64,000 bases of DNA, taken from positions 1 to 64,000 of the forward strand of contig NZ_JACOOZ010000001.1 of NCBI RefSeq assembly GCF_014287775.1, read 5' to 3'. The notes under the pieces were generated by a model that was not told the DNA's origin, did no database searches, and worked only from the letters and a program-made list of their open reading frames with translations. Each line of letters opens with the position of its first letter. The stretch's first letter is position 1. Of the stretch, positions 33,041 to 41,478 are shown piece by piece. Origin of the DNA: Eubacterium_G segne (GTDB lineage Bacteria > Bacillota > Clostridia > Lachnospirales > Lachnospiraceae). Made by a program: the position numbers and the translations under genes.

Positions 33041-33068
33041 AAAAAACAGATGCCACTAATGTAGCATC
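33041..33068 (-). terminator. Terminator of the glnA-nitR-dapL operon
   Basis: On the minus strand, GATGCTAC pairs with GTGGCATC, followed by TGTTTTTT. The 16 bases CTTTTGCTACAAAAAA at 33031-33046 are identical to 30809-30824, also beside a terminator. Confidence 0.75.
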
Positions 33069-33109
33069 CATTTCTTATTTAATATAATCCATAAAAGCAC
33101 TTTTTAATT

Positions 33110-34324
33110 TTATAATGCTTTAATTCTGTCTATTGCTTTTAATGTGTTTTCATATGTTCCAAATGCTGTCAGTCGGAAATATCCTTCTCCACTTGGTCCA
33201 AATCCTGAACCTGGAGTTCCCACGATATTTGCCTTTGTAAGCAGATAGTCAAAGAAATCCCATGATGACATTCCATCAGGTGTCTCTAACCACACATATG
33301 GTGCATTAACGCCACCGCTAACTGTGTATCCTGCTGACTTAAGACCTTCAATAATAGTCTTAGCATTATTCATATAATAAGCCACCTGCTGCTTTGTCTG
33401 TGCCTTTCCTGCTTCTGAATAAACAGCTTCTCCGGCTCTTTGAATAATATACGGTGCACCATTGAATTTTGTTCCATGTCTTCTTGCCCATAATGAATTT
33501 AGCATAACACCGTTAGACTTTAATTCTTTAGGAATAACCGTAAATCCAAGTCTTGTTCCCGTAAATCCTGCGTTCTTTGAAAAACTTCTAAGTTCGATGG
33601 CACATGTCTTTGCACCATCACATTCATAAATTGTATGAGGAACATTTTCCTCTGAAATATATGCTTCGTAAGCAGCGTCATAAATAATAACTGCTCCAAC
33701 CTTGTTAGCATAATCTACCCATTCCTGTAACTGGTCTTTTGTAATTGTTGAACCTGTAGGGTTGTTAGGGAAGCAAAGATAAATAATATCCGGTGTCTCC
33801 TTTGGAAGTTCCGGTGCAAAATTTGTTTCCTTGGTACAAGGCATATAAATTACGTTGCTCCATCTTTCCTCATCAGCAATGTAATCTCCAGTTCTGCCTG
33901 CCATGGCATTTGTGTCAACGTATACAGGATATACAGGGTCACAAACTGCTATTTTATTATCAACAGCAAAAATATCACCAATGTTTCCTGAGTCTGACTT
34001 TGCTCCGTCACTGATGAAAATTTCATCTAAAGCAATGTCTACTCCTCTTTCCCTGTAATCGTTGTCCCTGATTGCACTTCTTAAAAATTCATATCCAAGG
34101 TCCGGTGCGTATCCATGAAATGTAGCAGCATCTGCCATCTCATCCACGGCACTATGCAATGCCTCAATTACAGCCGGTGCTAACGGCTGTGTAACGTCGC
34201 CGATTCCAAGACTGATAACATCTTTGTCCGGATTTGCAGCCTTATATGCAGTCACCTTTTTCCCAATATTTGAGAATAAATAACTTCCCGGTAACTTTAA
34301 GTAGTTTTCATTAATTTTGTACAT
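33110..34324 (-). CDS. dapL: LL-diaminopimelate aminotransferase
   Basis: This 404-residue class I PLP aminotransferase converts tetrahydrodipicolinate directly to LL-diaminopimelate, using glutamate, for lysine and peptidoglycan. The N-terminus YLKLPGSYLFSNI and ISLGIGDVTQPL, and LRSFSKNAGFTGTRLGF (with the PLP Lys), are characteristic of DapL. It is the last gene of an operon with glnA and an ANTAR regulator, linking glutamate and glutamine metabolism to amino-group transfer. Confidence 0.95.
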   Translation of the reverse strand: MYKINENYLKLPGSYLFSNIGKKVTAYKAANPDKDVISLGIGDVTQPLAPAVIEALHSAVDEMADAATFHGYAPDLGYEFLRSAIRDNDYRERGVDIALDEIFISDGAKSDSGNIGDIFAVDNKIAVCDPVYPVYVDTNAMAGRTGDYIADEERWSNVIYMPCTKETNFAPELPKETPDIIYLCFPNNPTGSTITKDQLQEWVDYANKVGAVIIYDAAYEAYISEENVPHTIYECDGAKTCAIELRSFSKNAGFTGTRLGFTVIPKELKSNGVMLNSLWARRHGTKFNGAPYIIQRAGEAVYSEAGKAQTKQQVAYYMNNAKTIIEGLKSAGYTVSGGVNAPYVWLETPDGMSSWDFFDYLLTKANIVGTPGSGFGPSGEGYFRLTAFGTYENTLKAIDRIKAL

Positions 34325-34344
34325 CTTTTTCTGTCCTTCTTTCC

Positions 34345-34893
34345 TTATTCTTTATACATAATTTTCAGAACCGATATCGCAGTTTCCACCATAGTTCTGC
34401 CACTGTCCATGGCCGACTTCTGAATGTATCTGTGAGCCTCGTTTTCTGACATATTATTTTTCTCCATTAAAACTGACTTTGCCTCATCTATTACACTTTG
34501 TTCTTCTTCAGTCCTTTGGTGTACAACGCGTTTTTTACGTCTTAATTTAGCATAAATATTGTTTTGCATCAGCTCCACTGAATTTAAGAAATCCCTAACC
34601 TTAATAGGCATTTCTACCATTGCCACGCCACGGTTATCTTCAAGGAGCTTTTGCTTCGATGTCACAAGCAACATCTCAAATCTTCCTTCTACATTGTCAA
34701 GGATGTCTGTATAAGGCATATCAGTCATTCTGTACCCACTGATAATAACCCCTTCACCTAAAGTATCTGCCAATGTAATCGCCTTTGAACCCGTAGTACA
34801 GTTAAATACACTTTCATATCCGTTATGCACCAACAGATTTTTTATGGCCTTGCTGTCCTCCGGCTTGGGGAATACTACTATAATTCCTGCCAA
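34345..34893 (-). CDS. ANTAR-domain regulator, NitR-like
   Basis: This 182-residue protein has an N-terminal receiver-like domain (about 1-115) and a C-terminal ANTAR RNA-binding domain (about 125-180: VIDEAKSVLMEKNNMSENEAHRYIQKSAMD). The phosphoacceptor region reads GVIISGYRMTD, with no Asp at the usual place, so it is not a standard phospho-receiver. ANTAR proteins prevent transcription termination by binding paired stem-loops. A glnA-linked ANTAR protein, NitR, is known in Clostridium. It lies 14 bases after glnA and 20 before dapL. Confidence 0.8.
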   Translation of the reverse strand: MAGIIVVFPKPEDSKAIKNLLVHNGYESVFNCTTGSKAITLADTLGEGVIISGYRMTDMPYTDILDNVEGRFEMLLVTSKQKLLEDNRGVAMVEMPIKVRDFLNSVELMQNNIYAKLRRKKRVVHQRTEEEQSVIDEAKSVLMEKNNMSENEAHRYIQKSAMDSGRTMVETAISVLKIMYKE

Positions 34894-34907
34894 TTTGCCC
34901 TCCTAAA

Positions 34908-36239
34908 CTAGATTCGGTCAAGATATCTGTCGATTTCCCAATCTGTTACCTGTGAAGTGTATTCCATCCATTCATCTTCTTTTGCCTTAATATACTTCTT
35001 GTATACATCTTTTCCCAGTACATTCTTTACAAATGGGGACTTTTTCATTTCCTGTATAGCTTCGTACAGGTTCTTTGGAAGACTTTCAATTCCAATTTCT
35101 TCTCTTTCGTCGTCTGTCATTGAGAAAATATCTTTCTGTACACTAGTTACAGGCTTTAATTTTCTCTTAATGCCATCAAGTCCTGCTGCTAAACATACTG
35201 CAATGGCAAGATATGGATTACAAGCACAGTCAGGACATCTAAGCTCAACTCTTGTGCCTGCTCCTCTTGCAGCGGGAACTCTTATAAGTGGACTTCTGTT
35301 AGTAGCTGACCATGCAATATATGTAGGTGCTTCATATCCCGGAACTAATCTCTTATATGAATTTACAATAGGATTAGTTATGGCTGTCATAGCTCTCATA
35401 TGTTCCATTAATCCTGCTATAAAGCTGTATGCTTCCTCGCTAAGTCCGTTTTCATCATCAGCTTTGGCAAATATGTTATTTCCTTCTTTATCTGACAATG
35501 ACATATTAATATGCATACCTGAACCACACATTCCGTATTTTGGTTTTGGCATAAATGATGCATATAAACCATGACGTTTTGCAATGGTTTTAACTGTAAG
35601 CTTGTATGTCATAATTTTATCAGCTATATCTAATGCTTCGCCATATTTAAAATCTATTTCATGTTGTGCAGGTGCCACCTCATGATGTGATGCTTCTACT
35701 TCAAATCCCATTTCTTCAAGGTTAAGTACCATATCACGACGTGCATTTTCACCTAAATCAGTAGGGCCTAAATCAAAATAACTTCCTTTTTCGTGGCTGA
35801 TAGTTGTAGGTCCGCCATTATCATCTGTGTGGAAAAGGAAAAACTCACACTCCGGTCCTACATTAAAAATATAACCCATATCTGATGCTTCCTTAATAAC
35901 CTTCTTTAAAATGCATCTCGGATCGTTTTCTAACTGTGTTCCATCAGGCTTATATACGTCACAAATCATTCTTGCAACCTTTCCCTGATGTGGTCTGAAA
36001 GGTAATATCTCAAAGGTATTATAATCCGGATATAAATACATATCGGACTCTTCTATTCTGGCAAATCCCTCAATTGATGAACCGTCAAACATAATTTTAT
36101 TGTCAAGTGCCTTTGCGAGCTGGCTTTTTGTAATGGCAACATTCTTTAATGTTCCAAACAAATCCGTAAACTGAAGTCTGATAAATTCAATATCTTCCGT
36201 CTCTGCCATATTTAAGATTTTTTGTTTTGTGTAACCCAT
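34908..36239 (-). CDS. glnA: Glutamine synthetase type I
   Basis: This 443-residue enzyme makes glutamine from glutamate, ammonia and ATP. LQFTDLFGTLKN, FDGSSIEGFARIEESDMYLYPD (N-terminal active-site loop), VGPECEFFLF, HHEVAPAQHEID, NSYKRLVPGYEAP and NRSPLIRVP are all visible. I start at ATG 36239 after AAAGGAGCAG; the seven extra codons upstream begin with TTG. The alpha-type length lacks the adenylylation Tyr region of the beta type. It leads the glnA-ANTAR-dapL operon. Confidence 0.97.
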   Translation of the reverse strand: MGYTKQKILNMAETEDIEFIRLQFTDLFGTLKNVAITKSQLAKALDNKIMFDGSSIEGFARIEESDMYLYPDYNTFEILPFRPHQGKVARMICDVYKPDGTQLENDPRCILKKVIKEASDMGYIFNVGPECEFFLFHTDDNGGPTTISHEKGSYFDLGPTDLGENARRDMVLNLEEMGFEVEASHHEVAPAQHEIDFKYGEALDIADKIMTYKLTVKTIAKRHGLYASFMPKPKYGMCGSGMHINMSLSDKEGNNIFAKADDENGLSEEAYSFIAGLMEHMRAMTAITNPIVNSYKRLVPGYEAPTYIAWSATNRSPLIRVPAARGAGTRVELRCPDCACNPYLAIAVCLAAGLDGIKRKLKPVTSVQKDIFSMTDDEREEIGIESLPKNLYEAIQEMKKSPFVKNVLGKDVYKKYIKAKEDEWMEYTSQVTDWEIDRYLDRI

Positions 36240-36401
36240 TTTTGTTTCTGCTCCTTTCAAAATAGCTCTTTCTAAATAATATCAAATACCCTTATTTCCG
36301 TCAATAAAGTTGATAGAATGAAATTAGTAATTTTATCCTATTGCAATTAATTCTTTAACATTATACAATAAGTTAGCAAGAAAAATTAACGGAGAAAACC
36401 A

Positions 36402-37223
36402 ATGATAAAATACAAAAATCACATTATGCTGGGTATTTTTTCCACTACTATTTTTATTATGTTTTTAGCATTAGTATTACAGGAAAATAACCCCGACAAT
36501 ATTACAAATATAGAGACATGTACTACAGTTAATGTTACTACCCGGGAAACTACAACAGTGCCGGAAACCACCACTGTTGAAGAAACTACAAAGAAAAAAG
36601 TTAAGAAAAAAAAAGCCATTGACCACAAGGCCAAGCACCCTTATATGATAAAGATAAACCGTGCTGAAAATTTTGCTGTTGTTTATGGCATTGACAAAAA
36701 GGGGGTTTACAGTATTCCTCACAAGGCATTTATCTGTTCCACCGGTAAAGACCCGGAATCTACTCCACTTGGTACTTTTAGTATTTCTGAGAGATATGAC
36801 TGGCGCCTTATGGTAGATAATACCTATGCCCAGTACGCCATCCGCATTTATGGTCAGATTATGCTTCATTCAGTACCTTACCAATATGCAACTAACGATT
36901 CTTTGGAATATTGGGAGTATAATAAATTAGGAACAGCTTCCTCCCTTGGTTGTATACGTTTCCGTGTTAAGGATATTAAATGGATTTATGACCATTGTAA
37001 TGAAGGAACATCTGTAACTATTTATAGCGAAAAAGGAGAAAAGTCTCCTATTAAAGTTAAAAAGATTAAGAAAATAAAGGAATCGGACCCTTATAAAACC
37101 TGGGATCCCACGGATTCTAATATCAGTAACCCTTGGAAAAACCATACTGCTACAGACAATTCTGATACAGAGCAGGTTCCTACTACAGAACAGACTTCTG
37201 CCACGGAGCAGATTAATGAATAA
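36402..37223 (+). CDS. L,D-transpeptidase (YkuD family)
   Basis: This 273-residue protein has an N-terminal membrane anchor (about 9-27), a Thr-rich linker (TTVPETTTVEETT, about 50-63) and a basic stretch. A YkuD catalytic domain follows (about 80-210), with MLHSVPY (His) and the SLGCIRFR motif holding the nucleophile Cys. These enzymes cross-link peptidoglycan 3-3 or attach wall proteins. A C-terminal Thr/Glu tail follows. The gene is divergent from glnA and 23 bases ahead of rnhA. Confidence 0.9.
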   Translation: MIKYKNHIMLGIFSTTIFIMFLALVLQENNPDNITNIETCTTVNVTTRETTTVPETTTVEETTKKKVKKKKAIDHKAKHPYMIKINRAENFAVVYGIDKKGVYSIPHKAFICSTGKDPESTPLGTFSISERYDWRLMVDNTYAQYAIRIYGQIMLHSVPYQYATNDSLEYWEYNKLGTASSLGCIRFRVKDIKWIYDHCNEGTSVTIYSEKGEKSPIKVKKIKKIKESDPYKTWDPTDSNISNPWKNHTATDNSDTEQVPTTEQTSATEQINE

Positions 37224-37246
37224 ATTATTTTGGGAGATGAAATCTT

Positions 37247-37909
37247 ATGGCAAAAAAATATTATGCCGTTAAAGTTGGTGAAAAAACTGGAATATACGAA
37301 ACCTGGGAGGAATGTAAAGCAAACGTTGACGGATATCCCGGTGCATTGTACAAAAGCTTCAAAAACATATCTGATGCCTACGCATATTTAGGGCAGGAGG
37401 GTACTCAGTTAAGTCTTTTTGACACAGAGGCACCAAAGGATGAAGATGATGATACAACCTTTGACAGTGACATGCCTATTACCACTCCGTCTAAGGCAGT
37501 AGCATATGTGGATGGAAGCTTTAATTCTGCAACCGGTGTTTTTGGATACGGTGTGGTTATGTTTCATAATGGTACTGAAACCCACCTTTATGATTCCGGA
37601 AATGATGTCCAAATGGCTTCTATGAGGAATGTTGCCGGTGAAATTTACGGTTCCATGGCGGCTATGAAATATGCCTTGGAAAAAGGCATTAAGAAGCTTT
37701 CAATATATTATGATTATATGGGAATTGCAAAATGGTGTACCGGAGAGTGGAAAACCAATAAGGACGGTACCATTGCCTACAAAAAATATTATGATAAAAT
37801 CAAAAAATCGGTTGACATAACTTTTGAGAAAGTGAAAGGTCATTCCGGTGATAAATATAATGATTTAGCTGATAGCCTTGCAAAAAAAGCCTGCGGAGTT
37901 GTGATGTGA
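37247..37909 (+). CDS. rnhA: Ribonuclease H type I with viroplasmin-like N-terminus
   Basis: This 220-residue protein has an N-terminal RNA:DNA-hybrid-binding domain (about 3-45: KYYAVKVGEKTGIYETWEEC) and an RNase H fold (about 85-217) with YVDGSFN (first Asp), the Glu in VAGEIYGSMAA and the Asp in NDLADSLAKKA. It removes RNA from hybrids. TTTGGGAGATG precedes it. The transposase remnant begins two bases before its stop. Confidence 0.92.
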   Translation: MAKKYYAVKVGEKTGIYETWEECKANVDGYPGALYKSFKNISDAYAYLGQEGTQLSLFDTEAPKDEDDDTTFDSDMPITTPSKAVAYVDGSFNSATGVFGYGVVMFHNGTETHLYDSGNDVQMASMRNVAGEIYGSMAAMKYALEKGIKKLSIYYDYMGIAKWCTGEWKTNKDGTIAYKKYYDKIKKSVDITFEKVKGHSGDKYNDLADSLAKKACGVVM

Positions 37910-38263
37910 CCCCAAAAAGTTAGACTTTTATTGCGTAACAGGTTTTAATATCTGTTACGCATTTTTTATGCAACCAAGAGGCTGAGTCTGTATTGGACAG
38001 GACTCAACCATCCTAGTTTTTCTTTAATTCTTTTTTCATTGTAATATCTTATATATTTTTCAATTTCAGTTTTCAATTCTTCATAACTGTAATAAACAGT
38101 TCCATAGTATATTTCTTGTTTAAGCAGACCAAAGAATTTTTCCATGACTGAATTATCAAGGCAATTACCTTTTCGTGACATGCTTTGAAATATTTTCTCT
38201 TCTCTTAGTCTATGTGAATAAGCTTTCATCTGATATGCCCATCCTTGATCTGAGTGAAAGGTC
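37907..38263 (-). mobile_element. IS3-family remnant (transposase C-terminus and one end)
   Basis: TGACCCCAAAAAGTTAGACT at 37907 is a typical IS3-family (IS150-like) inverted repeat. A reading frame from about 38263 to 37966 encodes the last third of an OrfB transposase: FHSDQGWAYQ (the second catalytic Asp), SRKGNCLDNSVMEKFFGLLKQE (its Glu) and YNEKRIKEKLGWLSPVQYR. The first catalytic Asp, OrfA and the other inverted repeat are missing, so the copy is dead. The residues ahead of the HSDQG region derive from a neighbouring terminator. Confidence 0.85.
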
Positions 38264-38293
38264 CTTCGAAATGGGCAGTCAGAAGTTAAAAGA

Positions 38294-38327
38294 GACCGTC
38301 GAACTGATATGTACCAATTCAACGGTC
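38294..38327 (-). terminator. Terminator of the DUF6273 gene
   Basis: On the minus strand, GACCGTTGAA pairs with TTCGACGGTC, followed by TCTTTT. It sits at the broken edge of the IS3 remnant. Confidence 0.7.
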
Positions 38328-38351
38328 CCCCGTAATTATATTATTATGTTG

Positions 38352-40508
38352 TTATTTAACAACTATACTGCTCCAGTTGTAATCTACTTCTTTATATAAA
38401 GGATCAACTACCTTAAGAATATTATTATATAAGTAATCATGTGCAGCGCTTGAATTCATCTTCTTTGACTGATACAGCTGATCACAAATCTTATATACTG
38501 AGTAAGTATGTGCCTTACTATATACATAGCTTCCATCACTAAGAACCGCGTATGCTCTTACCTTATATTCTGTTGTGAACTCTCTGGCAGTGTTTGTACT
38601 AAACAATGTAGTTCTTACAAAATATGTTGCTGTTGTTGATTTTCCAAGAACTGTATTACTTGTTCCTGCCGGTGTAGAATCTAATGAAACTACATATTTG
38701 TTAGTTGAACCAACATACATATCTGCATCTGTTACTCCCAAAGAATTTCCATCTATTGTATCTACCGCATAAACAAATCCCCACTTAGTAACATTCTTTC
38801 CATCTATTGTAGGTTCTACAGAACCAACAACTCTACTTCCTCCAAGGGTCGTACTTACCTGATATCCTTCAATATTAACATCATCACTGATTGTAATAGT
38901 CTTAGGATCAGCTGTAGTAGGTTCCTCTGTCGGTGCCTGTGTAGGTGCCTCTGTTGGTGCCTCTATTGTTGGGGCTTCCGTTGTTGGGGCCACCGTTGTG
39001 TTTTCTTCCATTTTCGTTGTCTGCTCTTCTGCTTTTGGATATACGATATTTCCATCTTCATCTTTTACAACTACATTAGAAAAATCAAGAACAACTGAAG
39101 TTCCGACTAATCCGGCTCCTACCATAAATTCAATTGTTCCATCTCCATCTGCCATAAGTTCTGTGGAAAGAGTTGTTGTGCCAATCACTAATTTTCTTGG
39201 CTCACTTTCATTCAGATCGTTTGTAATTTTATAAGAACCGTCTTCTGATGGTGAATACATATCGATCGATATTGTATATATTTTACCCGGCACCAATCCG
39301 GTTACTGTTTTCTTGAGCTGCAATCCCCAGGCACTTCCCCAGTTACTTGTCAGCTGTTGCATCTGAACATGATCCGGATCCTCAGGGTCTGCCCCCAGCT
39401 GTACCGTAGACCCATTCCACGGACCGCAATAATATGTATATCCACCAATTTCAAACCAAAGATTTGCATCTGCCTGTCCCGGTGTAAGAGGGAGATTTTC
39501 CGGTGTTGTCGATTCCTTTGTTGTTTCTATATTTGGTGTTGTGGTTGCTTCAGGAGATGTCTCGATTCCTTCCTGTGTTGTTGTTTCATTTGGCGTTGTT
39601 ACTTCCTGTGTTGTCGGAACATCTGATTCTGTTCCATCACTACTTACCTTTCCTGCATAGGAATAAACATCAGTATTTTGTGTATTTAAATGCAGTACCG
39701 GACGTACTGTCATAAATGTATCATTTACTGATGAACCATTCGGATAAACAAAACCGGACTGAAATACATATGCCGCACATTTTCCCTTATAAGTGTTGAC
39801 ATCACGATATTTATCATCTCCCATTGTTCTAAGCCACCACCCCGGCATCAGCCACGGATATGTTTCCCAATCCAATTTGGCATTTGCATATGGAGTAACA
39901 ACAAGCGCTCTTGTAGGGTCTACATTATACTCTCCTGAAAAGCCATATTCCGTATTTAACGCTTCCTTATATGCCAAACAATAAACCTGATCGTATGTAT
40001 CATTGACCTTCGGTGAATCCAAAAACGGATCCTGAGCGTTTGATACTAATGTTGTATTAATTGCCTGCTGTTCTTCTGCTGTGAAAGCTGTATCCATAAA
40101 ATTGTCATTTGAATAATCTATCCCATTTTTATTCATACTGCTTTTATAACCATTAAGCCAGCTCCTAAGAGTACATGTCTCCCAATCAACACCATCCCCT
40201 GACTCATGCCATGGTTTCACATCTAATCCTTTGTCTGCCAAAAGAAATGCATCATTCCCATCTACCTTGAGTACTCTCCATTTAATCGGTTCTTTGTATT
40301 TTCCTTCTACATCATTCTGATAATAGTTTCCAAAATAAACGCAGTCCCAAATGGTATTTCCTGTGGTATCCTTCGTCGGGTTAGATAATATATGTGTTTT
40401 CGCTCCATTATCATTTGCTCTTATCTGAACATTTTTATTCATTGGATAAATAATTGTGACTATCAGCATAACCACGAGCAAAATTGACAAAACTCTCCTT
40501 CTTTGCAT
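38352..40508 (-). CDS. Large secreted protein with DUF6273 and carbohydrate-binding-like domains
   Basis: This 718-residue protein starts at ATG 40508 after AAGGAGG. It has a signal peptide or anchor (about 1-30) and a DUF6273 domain (about 40-290: FGNYYQNDVEG, PIKWRVLKVDG, GWWLRTMG, MTVRPVLHLN). A Thr/Pro/Glu linker follows, then a jelly-roll-like module (about 335-480: KTVTGLVPGKIYTISIDMYS) and a second Thr-rich linker. A C-terminal domain (about 530-718) contains SIYKICDQLYQSKK-like helices. It is a probable surface protein. No enzyme motif is seen. Confidence 0.7.
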   Translation of the reverse strand: MQRRRVLSILLVVMLIVTIIYPMNKNVQIRANDNGAKTHILSNPTKDTTGNTIWDCVYFGNYYQNDVEGKYKEPIKWRVLKVDGNDAFLLADKGLDVKPWHESGDGVDWETCTLRSWLNGYKSSMNKNGIDYSNDNFMDTAFTAEEQQAINTTLVSNAQDPFLDSPKVNDTYDQVYCLAYKEALNTEYGFSGEYNVDPTRALVVTPYANAKLDWETYPWLMPGWWLRTMGDDKYRDVNTYKGKCAAYVFQSGFVYPNGSSVNDTFMTVRPVLHLNTQNTDVYSYAGKVSSDGTESDVPTTQEVTTPNETTTQEGIETSPEATTTPNIETTKESTTPENLPLTPGQADANLWFEIGGYTYYCGPWNGSTVQLGADPEDPDHVQMQQLTSNWGSAWGLQLKKTVTGLVPGKIYTISIDMYSPSEDGSYKITNDLNESEPRKLVIGTTTLSTELMADGDGTIEFMVGAGLVGTSVVLDFSNVVVKDEDGNIVYPKAEEQTTKMEENTTVAPTTEAPTIEAPTEAPTQAPTEEPTTADPKTITISDDVNIEGYQVSTTLGGSRVVGSVEPTIDGKNVTKWGFVYAVDTIDGNSLGVTDADMYVGSTNKYVVSLDSTPAGTSNTVLGKSTTATYFVRTTLFSTNTAREFTTEYKVRAYAVLSDGSYVYSKAHTYSVYKICDQLYQSKKMNSSAAHDYLYNNILKVVDPLYKEVDYNWSSIVVK

Positions 40509-40641
40509 TCTTTTTTCCCTCCTTAAATTTTCTCTCAATCAATCTACATAAAAATACACAAACCCACTCTTATGTAATAATGAATTTGTGTATATAATAT
40601 CATATATCATATATCTTTTGAATAACTCTACAGGCTTTTTG

Positions 40642-41292
40642 TTATTTAATTATTTTAAGCAGGTCCTTTGGCTCATCTATTATAGCTATTGGTTTAAGAC
40701 CTTCAAGAAGTTCTCTTTCCCTAAAGCCCCAGCTACATAACACACAATCCATACCTGCATTTTCTGCTGTTGCCCTGTCTACTTCTGAATCTCCCACGTA
40801 AACCGCTTCCTCTTTTTTACTTCCAAGAAGCTTTAATGCATGGAAAACACTGTCCGGTGCCGGCTTTTTCTTAATTCCTGCCGCCTCGTTTTCCCCTATG
40901 GCAACCTTTATATAATCCTTGAAATAAATTTCATTTAATTCATCAACTGCTCCATGAGCCTTATTTGACACAATTGCCATTTTTATGTTGCTTTCATGAA
41001 GTTCCTTTAAAAGTTCCATTATTCCATCATAGGCTCTGGTTTTTACCTGACAGTTCTTCTGATAATAATCCAGAAACTCCTGATAAACCTCTTCAAACCT
41101 TGGATTGTCCTCTCCATCAGGAATAGAACGTATAATCAGCTTTCTTATTCCATTTCCCACATGTTGTCTCACCAATTCAATATTATGAAGAGGGAAATCA
41201 AATTTCTTCTGAATATAAAGAACTGCATCTGTTAAATCTTCAAGAGTATTTAAAAGTGTTCCATCCAAATCAAAAACTACTGTTTTATACAT
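40642..41292 (-). CDS. HAD phosphatase, phosphoglycolate phosphatase-like
   Basis: This 216-residue protein shows all HAD motifs: VFDLDGTLLNT (nucleophile Asp, about 5-15), VSNKAHG, Lys in KKKPAPDS, and VGDSEVDRATAENAGM. It belongs to the Gph/PpaX group of small phosphatases. It is the third gene after aspS and the 32-residue microprotein, possibly one transcript. Confidence 0.88.
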   Translation of the reverse strand: MYKTVVFDLDGTLLNTLEDLTDAVLYIQKKFDFPLHNIELVRQHVGNGIRKLIIRSIPDGEDNPRFEEVYQEFLDYYQKNCQVKTRAYDGIMELLKELHESNIKMAIVSNKAHGAVDELNEIYFKDYIKVAIGENEAAGIKKKPAPDSVFHALKLLGSKKEEAVYVGDSEVDRATAENAGMDCVLCSWGFRERELLEGLKPIAIIDEPKDLLKIIK

Positions 41293-41359
41293 ATCTATCT
41301 CACCTTCACTTTTCTACATAATATCTGCCGGACTAATAAATCCAGCAGACAATATTTTA

Positions 41360-41458
41360 TCAATCTTTATTACTGTGATTAATGACAATTGCAATTACTG
41401 CTACAATAATCGCTATTAATGCAATTGCTATTGCTCCTAAAATAAGTGTAACCGCCAT
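41360..41458 (-). CDS. 32-residue membrane microprotein
   Basis: ATG 41458 opens a 32-codon frame that is one long hydrophobic helix rich in Ala and Ile (about 4-26) with tail NHSNKD. AAGGAGGAG overlaps the aspS stop, 13 bases before the ATG, which suggests coupling to aspS. The function is unknown. Confidence 0.5.
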   Translation of the reverse strand: MAVTLILGAIAIALIAIIVAVIAIVINHSNKD

Positions 41459-41478
41459 ATTAGAAATAAATCTCCTCC

